From Chloroflexi bacterium RBG_16_56_11 (GTDB lineage: Bacteria > Chloroflexota > Dehalococcoidia > Dehalococcoidales > RBG-16-60-22): a stretch of 26,835 bases of DNA. This document shows, one piece after another, positions 1 to 7,726 of the stretch. Where the stretch lies: contig MGNQ01000048.1 in assembly GCA_001796865.1 (NCBI GenBank), positions 9,419-36,253 on the forward strand. Direction: 5' to 3'. A model generated the notes under the pieces. It made no database searches. It was not told the DNA's origin and saw nothing but the letters and a program-made list of their open reading frames with translations. The number at the start of each line of letters is the position of its first letter. Within the stretch, counting starts at the first letter, position 1. The position numbers were made by a program, and so were the translations under genes.

Positions 1-59
1 CCGGCCCCCGCCACGATTAACAACGTGGTAAGAGAAACAAGCTAGCTCCGCCGGTTTAC

Positions 60-98
60 CGGACGGTAAAAGGCTATTTCCGTCCGTCGATATTTTTT
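60..98 (+). terminator. Rightward intrinsic terminator
   Basis: Positions 60-66 (CGGACGG) pair perfectly with 80-86 (CCGTCCG) around a 13-nt loop, and a T-run (93-98) follows shortly after. The orientation suits a plus-strand gene entering from the left of the window and converging on the FAD oxidase operon. It does not suit the minus-strand gene that ends at 122, because no T-run follows the stem in that direction. A smaller stem CCACG/CGTGG (11-15/23-27) lies upstream. The rest of 1-121 shows no gene. Confidence 0.55.
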
Positions 99-121
99 CT
101 GACGTCAGAGAATATTGATTA

Positions 122-1663
122 CTATTCTTTGGCCGTGATGTAGGTGGACGCCTCCGACGCGTTATTGGGATCGAACGTTTTCTTTATTTTCCTCAGCCAC
201 AGGTGGTAGTTTGAGGCGTTCGGGCCGTACATATCATGGAGGGTATCGCTCCAGACGTGCTGGGGCACTCCAAAAAACTCCTTGATGGCAATTTCATTGG
301 AGGCGTTGTTGATTACTCTCTGAACCTGCCTCGGGTCTTTGACGCGGATAGATATACGGGCCAGGACCTCGCCGTGGCCGGTATGCCCGTGCTCGATGGA
401 CTGGATGAACGGGGACGTGCCGTCGTCGAAAAGAGAGCCATCCGCGATGAGTTTCGCTTTAACTTTAGAGCAGCTTTTGATGAAGTAGCTCATCAGAGGG
501 AAGGAATCGCCGCCGCCGACCATGCCGGCCTGCGGGGCCAGGACCCGCCCTGTCTCTTTAATCGAACCGGTCTCCCGGAAATAGCGCCAGACGTAGCCCC
601 CCTGGTTCTCGGGGTCTTCAACCTCCTCTAGGGCCTTGCCTCCGGTCTCATCAACGATAAGCTGCAGGACACGTTTCTTGTATTCGAAGTCGCGCGCGGA
701 GTCGGCGGCGATGAGGACCATGAAGCCGGGACCCAGCACCGAATCCTTGAATTTGTTGTAGATTTCAATTTCTTCTTCCATGTTCTGGGTGGCCAGGTTG
801 GAAGCCATCATGGCGGCATTAAAGCACATCAGCTCGGTGGCGATTTCCGCCTCGCCTATCTTGAGGACGGCGTCTATCATCAGGTCCAGCGTTTTAAAGG
901 AAAAATAGCGGACCAGGAAACCCGGCGGGATATAGGCTGGCTTGTATTTCGGCGAGACACCTTCCATGGGGAAAGTGGCGGGACCCGGCCAGTGGTAAAG
1001 CTTCTGGGCGGCCTTGGTATAGACGCCGAGCCCGCCCAGCGGCATGGTATTGCCCCGGATGATGCCGCGCAGCGACGGCCCGGGACCATCGCCGCAGAAC
1101 CACTCATCAATCGAGCCGAGCGAGCCCAATCTCACGATTTCTCCGTCGCCCGTGACCCATTCCAGGGCCAGCTGGTTCCTCTCGCCGTAGCTGCCGCTCT
1201 GGGAGAGATGTCCGAGGTTAACATGGGCGGCGAGGGGGAGGGCGGAGCAGTTGCTGCCGGCGCCGGTGAGGTTGCAGTTGAGGCCTCGTTTCATGCATTC
1301 AGCCTGTAGCTGGGCGCCGATGACATATGGCTCGACGACGGCGTACATGCTTTTCTCGTTGATTTCGATGATATGGTTCATCCGCCGCAGGTCTATCTTG
1401 ATGCAATTCGGCCCGGCGGGGTCGGAGTAAAGCCAGCCGGTGCTTGAAGCCTTGTACTGGACTTTGTGCTTGTTACAGAGCCGGACAATCGCCTGGACTT
1501 CCTCGGTGTTTTTAGGTAGGGTTATCGCTTCGAACCGCGCGCCCGTCGGCAGGCCCGCCCGGACGGGATTGGCGTAGGTCTCGGTTATCACCGGGTCATC
1601 GGAGACGAACTCCGGGCCGAGGATGTCTTCTAATCCTTTATAAAAGTCTCTCTTCAAAGCCAT
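122..1663 (-). CDS. FAD-linked oxidase (PCMH/VAO-type, GlcD or cresol dehydrogenase-like)
   Basis: This 513-aa cytoplasmic flavoprotein belongs to the FAD_binding_4 (PCMH/VAO) superfamily, whose members oxidise hydroxy acids, phenols or alcohols. The N-terminal FAD domain starts near residue 44: LPKNTEEVQAIVRLC, then the Gly-rich stretch GAGSNCSALPLAAHVNLGH around 134-152 and ALEWVTGDGEIVRLG at 166-180. The C-terminal end, KTFDPNNASEAS, resembles the FDPxxxxNPG-type ending of GlcD-like enzymes. ATG at 1663 is preceded by GGAGG nine bases upstream. It is the last gene of a three-gene operon, 15 bp after the Fe-S protein. The Fe-S partner suggests electrons leave FAD for Fe-S clusters rather than oxygen. 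I cannot read the substrate; vanillyl-alcohol oxidase/4-cresol dehydrogenase-like and glycolate/lactate dehydrogenase-like are both possible. Confidence 0.85.
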   Translation of the reverse strand: MALKRDFYKGLEDILGPEFVSDDPVITETYANPVRAGLPTGARFEAITLPKNTEEVQAIVRLCNKHKVQYKASSTGWLYSDPAGPNCIKIDLRRMNHIIEINEKSMYAVVEPYVIGAQLQAECMKRGLNCNLTGAGSNCSALPLAAHVNLGHLSQSGSYGERNQLALEWVTGDGEIVRLGSLGSIDEWFCGDGPGPSLRGIIRGNTMPLGGLGVYTKAAQKLYHWPGPATFPMEGVSPKYKPAYIPPGFLVRYFSFKTLDLMIDAVLKIGEAEIATELMCFNAAMMASNLATQNMEEEIEIYNKFKDSVLGPGFMVLIAADSARDFEYKKRVLQLIVDETGGKALEEVEDPENQGGYVWRYFRETGSIKETGRVLAPQAGMVGGGDSFPLMSYFIKSCSKVKAKLIADGSLFDDGTSPFIQSIEHGHTGHGEVLARISIRVKDPRQVQRVINNASNEIAIKEFFGVPQHVWSDTLHDMYGPNASNYHLWLRKIKKTFDPNNASEASTYITAKE

Positions 1664-1678
1664 GGTTCATATCCTCCT

Positions 1679-2947
1679 TCAGACCGCTTTCTCCAGAAGC
1701 TCAACGATATCGTAGACAGCGAGATTACTGCCCTTGCTTTTGACGGACTGACCCAGCATCAGCTCGCACCAGGGGCAAGCGGTGGCTATCGCTTCCGCCC
1801 CGGTGGACCCGGCCTCGTCGATTCTTTCGTTGGCCGTCCACATGGCGAACTCAGGATTGGACTCTATAACACCGCCTCCGGCTCCGCAGCACCAGGCGTA
1901 TTCCTTAATCCTGTCCATCTCGACAATCTTGAGCCCGGGGATGCTCTTGAGAACGTCCCGCGGCGGCTCGTAAACACCGTACATACCCCGGCGGTATAGT
2001 TTCGGCGGTTCGAAGGTACGCAGGTCGCCAAGCACCTCTTTTCCTTTCCAGTGGATGTAGGGTTCTCCCTGCCGGCCGAGATAACAGGGGTCGTGGTAGG
2101 TGACCGTCATATTGACGGCTTTCTTCGGTTTGAGCTTGCCCTCCTTAATCAGCCGGGCGAAGTATTCGGTAATATGAAGTACCTCCAGTTTGCCCTTCAG
2201 GCCGAACTTGTCATAGAGCACCTTGAAGGTGTTATAGCCGTCGGCGCAACCCGTAACCAGGGTTTTCGCGCCGGACTTCTTAATCAGCACCAGATTTTTC
2301 TTGGACTGATCAAGAAAGTCCTGTTTGTAGCCCATGTGGTAGGCGCGCCCGCCGCAGCATGACTCGTTTTCCCCGCCGATGCCGAAGTCTACGCCGGCCT
2401 TTTTTAAGATTTTAGCCGTGGCCCTGGCGACCTTCCACATGTTCTTGTTATAGCTCGTCTGACAACCGACGTGGAAGAGCACTTCTACTTTCTCCGCGGA
2501 ACAGTCCTTGAGGTTGAGCCCCGCCGCCCAGTCACCGCGCTTGATTTTAGCGCCCGGGACCATGGTTCCCTGCTTACGCAGGCTTTTGATAACTTTATCC
2601 AGGGCCGGGTTGGTGTGGCCGGCCTCGACACAGCTGATCCTTATCTCATCCAGGGATTCGAAGACCTCCATGTCCATGGAATACTTGCAGGAGGTATCGC
2701 AGGCGCCGCACATCTGGCAGTTATAGATTACCTCCAGCAGTTTATCGGTGTAGTCGAGCCTCTTTTCCAACAGGGCGGTGCCCATGACCATACGACCGCC
2801 GGCGGAGTAGCTGTGAAAATCGTACCGGCTGATGCTCGGGCAGACGTTAATGCGGTCGAAACCCGTCACCTTTTCCAGCGGCATAAATTTGCATGGCGAG
2901 CACCGGCGACACGTCTCCATATCTCTCCGATAGTCTTTTAAAGCCAT
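1679..2947 (-). CDS. CCG-domain (Fe-S)-binding oxidoreductase subunit (GlcF/HdrD-like)
   Basis: This 422-aa protein has an N-terminal dicluster ferredoxin part and two C-terminal cysteine-rich (CCG) domains. That layout is known from GlcF of glycolate oxidase, LutA-type proteins and heterodisulfide reductase HdrD/HdrB. Visible cysteines are C13-x2-C16-x2-C19 with C36-Pro, then C77-x2-C80-x2-C83-x3-C87. The CCG repeats show as HVGCQTS with ESCCGGRAYHMG, and YHDPCYLGR with WCCGAGGG. There is no membrane segment. A strong AAGGAGG precedes ATG at 2947. It sits between two FAD oxidases, so it most likely takes electrons from one or both and passes them to quinone or another carrier. That role is inferred from family and context; the final acceptor is unknown. 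Confidence 0.85.
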   Translation of the reverse strand: MALKDYRRDMETCRRCSPCKFMPLEKVTGFDRINVCPSISRYDFHSYSAGGRMVMGTALLEKRLDYTDKLLEVIYNCQMCGACDTSCKYSMDMEVFESLDEIRISCVEAGHTNPALDKVIKSLRKQGTMVPGAKIKRGDWAAGLNLKDCSAEKVEVLFHVGCQTSYNKNMWKVARATAKILKKAGVDFGIGGENESCCGGRAYHMGYKQDFLDQSKKNLVLIKKSGAKTLVTGCADGYNTFKVLYDKFGLKGKLEVLHITEYFARLIKEGKLKPKKAVNMTVTYHDPCYLGRQGEPYIHWKGKEVLGDLRTFEPPKLYRRGMYGVYEPPRDVLKSIPGLKIVEMDRIKEYAWCCGAGGGVIESNPEFAMWTANERIDEAGSTGAEAIATACPWCELMLGQSVKSKGSNLAVYDIVELLEKAV

Positions 2948-2992
2948 CGCTTTCCTCCTTAAAATATCCGTTCAGGAATTTCCGGGCACTAT

Positions 2993-4459
2993 CTAAAAAC
3001 ACAGTTTACCCGGGTTCATAATCTTGTCGGGGTCGAGTATCATCTTGACTTTATTAAGGGCCATGACGGTGGCGGCGTCTTTATTCATGATTGTCCTGGA
3101 AATTTCCCCGTAAGGTCGGGAGAAGAAGGCGCCCCTGGCCATCAGGCTGTTGATGGTGCCGGTAGCCAGCGCCCTGACACGGCCGGTCTCTCTAGCATTT
3201 TCCGGGTCATAAAACAGGTTGAACTCGCAGTGGAAATTAGCGCCCTGGACTATCGGTTGAATGTAAATACCCATATCCGGGACCGGATAGCCGGCTTTAT
3301 CCGCGGCGCCGGACATGGTGTCTGTCAGCTCGCCGACTTTCTGGAAATTGGAGATAAAGAACGTATCATGACAGGCCCCTTTAGCCCGTAGCTTCCAATA
3401 GGGTTCAGCCGAGGCGGCCTGAACTACTTTCAACAGCTCAAAAGCCGAAACGCCGCCGAGGGTGTGAGCGGGCTCCACGCCGGCACGCTGGGCTATATCC
3501 TTGATATCCTCTACCTGCGAGCTGATTCTCTCCTCCGGCAGGTAATCATAACCGGCCAGATTGTAAAAGAGAATCCAGGTCGGCAGGCTTTCTTTGATGG
3601 CTTTGTAATCTTGCGGCCATTTCTCCGCCATGATGGCGGCCAGGTTGCAATTATTCAGGATGAGGCACTCGTTGGGTATCCTCAGACGAACGAGCCAGTG
3701 GACCAGCTCCATGAGCCTGTCGAGCTGTGAAGAACCGACCAAAAAGGGCTCTTCAAGGCTGGGAAGCAGTTCGCACCTGGCCGAGGCCCAGGTGACGATA
3801 CCCATCGTGCCCTGGGAGCCCTGGATAATACGATACCAGGACGCCGAAGAAGGTCCGGCCGCCTCGACCTGCGCCCCACCGGCCGCCCATTGCTCCTCCA
3901 GGGAACCGGGCCCGGCGGCCGCCCCGGTCCGGAACATTTCACCCGACCCGTAAATTATCTCCACACAGTTCAGCGGGTCGGCGATATCCCAGTGGTATTT
4001 CGGCATCAGCACCGGCTCACGTTCCAACATGCTGGCGGCGACCGACTTGGTTTTACGCGGCAACAGAGGCATGTTGAGCCTTAGCTTCTCCCTGGTCACC
4101 GCCGGAATCAGCTCATCGAAGGTAACCCCCGGCTCGAACATGGCCACGCGGTTCAACCGGTCGGCCCTGATTATATATTTCATGCCGCTGAGATCGACGA
4201 CGACAGCGCCGCCGACGCCGGGGACGGTATCGCCCCTGAAGTGGGGAGCACCGGAGCTAACCGGCACCAACGGTGTCGAGGTCTCCCGGGCGAGCTTTAT
4301 CAACTTCGCGATATCATCGGTCTTACGCGGCTTGACGACGTAGTCGGGCTTGACCTTATTAACGAAACTCATATCACCGGCGTATTGTTCGAGAGCCGAC
4401 GGCTCGCTAATGACGTTACCAGCGCTGACGATACTTACGAGCTTCCTTTTTTCAATCAT
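2993..4459 (-). CDS. FAD-linked oxidase (GlcD/D-lactate dehydrogenase-like)
   Basis: This 488-aa FAD_binding_4 flavoprotein is the first gene of the operon. Its FAD domain begins near residue 36 (DYVVKPRKTDDIAKLIKLA). It continues through GGAVVVDLSGM (83-93) and AMFEPGVTFDEL (106-117), the usual 'V-EPGVTF-L' segment of glycolate and lactate dehydrogenases. It ends with MILDPDKIMNPGKLCF, a classic C-terminal signature of that group. ATG at 4459 follows a purine-rich AAAGGGGATT. It is full length and only distantly like the other FAD protein of the operon, so this is not a recent duplication. In GlcDEF the second flavin subunit (GlcE) is much shorter, so the trio is not a straightforward glycolate oxidase. 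Two palindromes and a candidate promoter lie just upstream. Confidence 0.85.
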   Translation of the reverse strand: MIEKRKLVSIVSAGNVISEPSALEQYAGDMSFVNKVKPDYVVKPRKTDDIAKLIKLARETSTPLVPVSSGAPHFRGDTVPGVGGAVVVDLSGMKYIIRADRLNRVAMFEPGVTFDELIPAVTREKLRLNMPLLPRKTKSVAASMLEREPVLMPKYHWDIADPLNCVEIIYGSGEMFRTGAAAGPGSLEEQWAAGGAQVEAAGPSSASWYRIIQGSQGTMGIVTWASARCELLPSLEEPFLVGSSQLDRLMELVHWLVRLRIPNECLILNNCNLAAIMAEKWPQDYKAIKESLPTWILFYNLAGYDYLPEERISSQVEDIKDIAQRAGVEPAHTLGGVSAFELLKVVQAASAEPYWKLRAKGACHDTFFISNFQKVGELTDTMSGAADKAGYPVPDMGIYIQPIVQGANFHCEFNLFYDPENARETGRVRALATGTINSLMARGAFFSRPYGEISRTIMNKDAATVMALNKVKMILDPDKIMNPGKLCF

Positions 4460-4503
4460 ACTTAATCCCCTTTCAGTCTGTTAACCGGATATAACAAACT
4501 ACC

Positions 4504-4517
4504 TTTCACGGTGTAAA
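4504..4517. promoter_or_regulatory. Operator-like palindrome, proximal copy
   Basis: TTTCACGGTGTAAA is a near-palindrome lying between the start codon at 4459 and the predicted promoter of the FAD-oxidase operon. A closely related site, TTTCACACGTGTAAAA, lies at 4644-4659. Both share TTTCAC...GTGTAAA. Two similar sites bracketing a promoter suggest a transcription factor operator. The regulator is not in this window. Confidence 0.4.
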
Positions 4518-4600
4518 TCTTATCTTTACCTCCTCTCATAATTCGGTCTTAATATATTTGTCCCAGCATGTTACCAGCGCCTGGCAGGTTGGCCGGTAGT

Positions 4601-4630
4601 ATTGTACCACAGGTGTTAACTTAATATTAA
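4601..4630 (-). promoter_or_regulatory. Candidate sigma-70 promoter of the FAD-oxidase operon
   Basis: Read on the minus strand, a TTAATA -35 (4625-4630), an 18-bp spacer and a TACAAT -10 (4601-4606) point toward the operon that starts at 4459. The -35 matches consensus at 4 of 6 positions and the -10 at 5 of 6. The transcript would carry a leader of roughly 135 nt containing the proximal palindrome. Confidence 0.35.
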
Positions 4631-4643
4631 CCGGAAACCATAC

Positions 4644-4659
4644 TTTCACACGTGTAAAA
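4644..4659. promoter_or_regulatory. Operator-like palindrome, distal copy
   Basis: TTTCACACGTGTAAAA is palindromic at 14 of 16 positions, with the core ACACGTGT perfect. It sits just upstream of the candidate -35 box of the FAD-oxidase operon and matches the sequence at 4504-4517. I infer a dimeric regulator binding both sites. Confidence 0.45.
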
Positions 4660-5022
4660 TCGATTTATGTTGAAAACCGTTAAGAACCGGGTTCAGTCTG
4701 GTTGAACAGCGTAATCCTTTCTAACGGGGGAGGACAGGGCCAAAGGGCGTGAAGTCGGGTCGGCTAATGCTGGAGGTACCGGAAGGCGATAAAATACCCG
4801 TAAAAAGTAAGGTTGATACCGGGCCGGGGGTATATTTTCGGATGATTTTTTCAAGGGTGTGAACGCTAAAGAGGAACGTTAAAAATCCCGTGATGATGGT
4901 TGTTATCGTGGCGACTACCAGCGCAAACAAAACGATACCCGTACGGCGCGATTGAAAAAGGGGCGTTTTACACGACCTTCCTGGCCAACTCGTGAAAAAT
5001 TGTACAAAAGAACGGAACAAAC
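4660..5022. other. Divergent intergenic stretch, no supported gene
   Basis: This stretch separates the leftward FAD-oxidase operon from the rightward cupin operon. A minus-strand reading frame (4721-5029) could encode about 102 aa with one hydrophobic segment, but it needs a TTG start, has no other start codon, and its 5' end coincides with the strong plus-strand promoter at 5023. I do not call it a gene. Confidence 0.4.
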
Positions 5023-5051
5023 TTGACAACGATTTTTTATCGATGTAGGAT
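5023..5051 (+). promoter_or_regulatory. Sigma-70 promoter of the cupin operon
   Basis: A perfect TTGACA (5023-5028), a 17-bp spacer and TAGGAT (5046-5051) form a good housekeeping promoter. Transcription should start near 5058 and give a leader of about 78 nt before the cupin ATG at 5136. The same TTGAC-17-TAGGAT layout recurs before galT at 18481. Confidence 0.6.
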
Positions 5052-5135
5052 GACCTTGGCTTAAATGAAATCCCAACTCGATAGTGTCATGAAACCGTAC
5101 GTCTGCGCCGATTAACCAAAGGAGAGTGCGAACGA

Positions 5136-6032
5136 ATGGCCGCCACAGAATACGAAAAGTACATTATTAGAGAACCGCTTTCATGGAATACTTTTACCCC
5201 CTTCACACCAAGACTCCTCTTCGACACGAAAAACTATTTCCCCGAAATGAACTTCGGCATCAGGTATACCTATATCAACGAGCCGATTCACATGGAACGT
5301 CCCCATGCCCATGACTTCGACCAGTTCTTTTGTTTCATGGGTACCCCCGAGGACATGAGGGTTTTCGACGGGGAAGCAGAGCTGCACCTGGGCGAGGAAA
5401 GCACCAAAATCATCATTAATTCGACGACGGTGGCGTTTGTTCCCAAGGGGATGGTCCACTGTCCCATTATCTGGACGAGGGTCAGCCAGCCCATGATGTT
5501 CATCAACATCGTGCTCGCTTCATCCTACACACGCTCGGACCAGCGGACCGGGTATTACGACAGGCTGGAAATGTCCGCCAGGAAGGTGTCCGCCGCAGAG
5601 GCAGGTCGCGTATTAGGAACCGCTTTGCCCCGACCCGGCTATTTGCCCGAAGGGTGCAAAATCCAGGAAATCTACGCACTGGGCAATTCTATAAAAATGC
5701 TCATTTCTGACAAAGCGATAGAGAAGCGGTTGGTTACCGTCGGTGACGCTACCCCCGACTCCCGCCAGCAGCATGCTTTTGATTGCCGGATGGGACTTAA
5801 TATTAAGGTATATTCCAAGGAAAAAGGAGAACCGGCGAAAGCCCCCGGCGAGCCGGTAAAAGTGGGGAAATACGAAGGCGTCCTGGCCGACCGTGAACAG
5901 CACGTCGAACTCCGGTGGCTGCTGCCGTCGCAGGGCACCCGCAAACAGGGGATGCAGTATGAAATGGTGCTTTCGGCAGGAAAAAGGACTTCTAAAGAAG
6001 AACTCCTGAAAGTCGCCGGGTCCGTCGCCTGA
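5136..6032 (+). CDS. Cupin / DUF4367-like fusion protein
   Basis: This is a 298-aa protein with no signal peptide or membrane segment. Residues about 40-130 form a cupin barrel. Motif 1 is RPHAHDFDQFF, giving H57, H59 and Q63 where cupins usually have Glu; motif 2 is FVPKGMVHCP, ending in H108. It should bind one metal ion. From about 147 the sequence changes. PGYLPEGCKIQEIYAL, then PVKVGKYEGVL, VELRWLLP and MQYEMVLSAGKRTSKEELLKV resemble the DUF4367 domain more often seen in surface or anti-sigma-type proteins. GGAG at 5121-5124 precedes ATG 5136. It heads the plus-strand series leading to the sulfatase-like and ABC importer genes, which suggests a substrate-processing or sensing role. The function is unknown and the DUF4367 match is by eye. 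Confidence 0.75.
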   Translation: MAATEYEKYIIREPLSWNTFTPFTPRLLFDTKNYFPEMNFGIRYTYINEPIHMERPHAHDFDQFFCFMGTPEDMRVFDGEAELHLGEESTKIIINSTTVAFVPKGMVHCPIIWTRVSQPMMFINIVLASSYTRSDQRTGYYDRLEMSARKVSAAEAGRVLGTALPRPGYLPEGCKIQEIYALGNSIKMLISDKAIEKRLVTVGDATPDSRQQHAFDCRMGLNIKVYSKEKGEPAKAPGEPVKVGKYEGVLADREQHVELRWLLPSQGTRKQGMQYEMVLSAGKRTSKEELLKVAGSVA

Positions 6033-6080
6033 CCAGGAACCGGAAAGTTGTCCGGGGGCGGGTACAGGAAAAGGGAATTT

Positions 6081-6113
6081 GCCTGGCTACGCGATTTACA
6101 TCGGTAGTCAGGC
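6081..6113 (+). other. Intercistronic stem-loop
   Basis: GCCTGGCTAC (6081-6090) pairs with GTAGTCAGGC (6104-6113) with one mismatch. The stem continues, after a one-base bulge, through CGAT (6092-6095)/ATCG (6100-6103) around a TTAC loop. No T-run follows, so it looks like an RNA stability or processing element between the cupin and sulfatase-like genes rather than a terminator. Confidence 0.4.
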
Positions 6114-6151
6114 CGCGGGGCTCCCCGGATAGTAACTTGTTGGAGTGGTAA

Positions 6152-7555
6152 ATGAATGTCATCTGGATTATCGCGGATACGTTCCGGCGCGATGCGCTCG
6201 GGGCTTACGGCAACAAGACTATCCGCACCCCGTCATTGGACAGCCTGGCCGCGAAATCAACGCGCTTTAACCGCCACTATGCCGCTAACTTTCCCACGGT
6301 CCCGGCCCGCGCCGATTTTCTGACCGGCCGCTGGACAATGTCCTATATGCAATGGGAGCCACTCCATGATGATGAAGTGACGCTCCCTCAACTGCTTTCG
6401 GCAAAAGGCATACCTACCTGCGCGGTTGTTGACACTCCGTTCTATCTACGCCGCGGCATGAACTATGATCGTGGTTTCAAGAACTTCTTTGAAATACCCG
6501 GGCAGACCGTGTCCACGGACGAGACATGGAGCTACGAGTCAGACCGTTTTGCCCCCCGTACGTTCACCCAGGCAATGAAATGGCTCGAGAACCATCACAA
6601 AGAAAATTTTTTCCTGTATATCGACACCTGGGACCCTCATGAGCCCTGGGACGCTCCGTCATATTACACCGAGCTTTACTGGCCCGACTACGACGGAGAG
6701 ATAATCGATCCGGTCTACGGACACTGGAAAGACGTTCCCGGTTTCACAAAAAAGAAGATTAAAAAAGCCCTCGCCACTTACTGGGGCGAGATTACCATGG
6801 TCGACACCTGGATCGGTCATTTACTCAGACACATGGAAAATTTAAACCTCATGGATAACACGGCCATCATCTTCACCACCGACCACGGCTTCTATTTCGG
6901 AGAGCACCCGGACCTTTTCGGAAAGGTGACCCGGGCCAGGGACGCGTCCGGAAAAAATATCATGCTGCAACAATCAAAACCGGACGGTCAGCCCAGGGAA
7001 CAGAACGATCCCAAGCCCACGGACGTCCTTGGCGAAGCCTGGGACCATTCTCCCCTTTATGAAGAAATAGCCGCCATCCCGCTTTTAATCCACGTCCCCG
7101 GCTGCAAGCCCGCCGCCTACGACGGTTTAACTTCGGCCGTCGACCTGATGCCGACCGTTATGGACATCATGGGGCAGGAGATACCAGGGTTTGTCGAGGG
7201 TATGTCACTATTGCCCGCCGTCAAAAACCCCTCCGTTCCGGGTCGGGACTTCGTGCTTACCACTCACCTGTTCGTCAATCCCGGCGAATGTGTCCGTTCT
7301 GTCGACGACGTATCCCGGATTATGGCCAAATCTTCGGCTACTACGGTCACTACCCGGGAATGGGCTCTGCTTTACGTCGTCGATGCCGGCCTTTCGGAGC
7401 TATACCACCTGCCCACCGATCCAAAGCAGGAAAAAAACGTCATCAAACAACACCCGGAAATAGCGCGCCAGCTCCACGAGCACATGGTCAGGTTTATGCG
7501 TGAAACCGGAGTCCCGAAACAAAAGCTGGAGCCGCGCCTTCAACTGCGTTTGTAA
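6152..7555 (+). CDS. Sulfatase-family hydrolase with Thr at the nucleophile position
   Basis: This 467-aa alkaline phosphatase/sulfatase superfamily enzyme has no signal peptide. The family frame is clear: VIWIIADTFRRDALGAYG (metal ligand D9), then PTVPARADFLTGR (48-60), DPHEPWD (161-167), FTTDHGFYFGEH (241-252, with D244 and H245) and a C-terminal LYHLPTDPKQEKNV typical of sulfatases. The core motif C/S-x-P-x-R-x(3)-L-T-G-R reads T49-V-P-A-R here, so formylglycine cannot form at this site. Thr is the nucleophile in NPP phosphodiesterases, LtaS and EptA/MCR-type members of the superfamily. A phosphodiesterase, phosphatase or transferase activity is therefore as likely as sulfatase. GGAG precedes ATG 6152. 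It probably acts on a compound brought in by the ABC importer downstream. The family call is firm, the substrate unknown. Confidence 0.85.
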   Translation: MNVIWIIADTFRRDALGAYGNKTIRTPSLDSLAAKSTRFNRHYAANFPTVPARADFLTGRWTMSYMQWEPLHDDEVTLPQLLSAKGIPTCAVVDTPFYLRRGMNYDRGFKNFFEIPGQTVSTDETWSYESDRFAPRTFTQAMKWLENHHKENFFLYIDTWDPHEPWDAPSYYTELYWPDYDGEIIDPVYGHWKDVPGFTKKKIKKALATYWGEITMVDTWIGHLLRHMENLNLMDNTAIIFTTDHGFYFGEHPDLFGKVTRARDASGKNIMLQQSKPDGQPREQNDPKPTDVLGEAWDHSPLYEEIAAIPLLIHVPGCKPAAYDGLTSAVDLMPTVMDIMGQEIPGFVEGMSLLPAVKNPSVPGRDFVLTTHLFVNPGECVRSVDDVSRIMAKSSATTVTTREWALLYVVDAGLSELYHLPTDPKQEKNVIKQHPEIARQLHEHMVRFMRETGVPKQKLEPRLQLRL

Positions 7556-7609
7556 ACGGGAACTAAACGTTCTGCAAGTAAAAGACCAGTTAATGATAGG
7601 AGGCACGAA

Positions 7610-7639
7610 ATGAAAAGGCCAACATCAGGTTTCGGATGA
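7610..7639 (+). CDS. Possible 9-codon leader ORF before the binding-protein gene
   Basis: AGGAGG at 7599-7604, six bases from an ATG at 7610, heads a tiny frame encoding MKRPTSGFG and a stop. The ribosome binding site is better than that of many genes nearby. It lies 87 bp before the binding-protein gene. It could be a leader peptide or simply the stump of a lost gene. No amino-acid run suggests classical attenuation. Confidence 0.3.
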   Translation: MKRPTSGFG

Positions 7640-7670
7640 CACCTGCCTGCGATTGCCGGCGCTATGCCAA

Positions 7671-7682
7671 CCGCGAAAGCGG
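7671..7682 (+). other. GNRA-capped hairpin in the leader of the binding-protein gene
   Basis: CCGC-GAAA-GCGG forms a perfect 4-bp stem closed by a GAAA tetraloop, a stable RNA motif. It lies between the 9-codon leader frame and the AAGGAGGG ribosome binding site of the gene at 7727. I could not match the leader to a known riboswitch. Confidence 0.35.
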
Positions 7683-7726
7683 AATCTCAGGAGCACGGTA
7701 CTATTATAAGGAGGGATTAGCCAGCA

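Noticed and set aside
4721..5029. Minus-strand frame of about 102 aa with one hydrophobic segment
   Set aside because: It needs a TTG start, has no ribosome site, and its start lies in the strong plus-strand promoter at 5023-5051.
7640..7726. Known riboswitch (c-di-GMP-I or T-box) before the binding-protein gene
   Set aside because: A GAAA-capped stem and an ACCGCG string are present, but the conserved core bases of either class are not.
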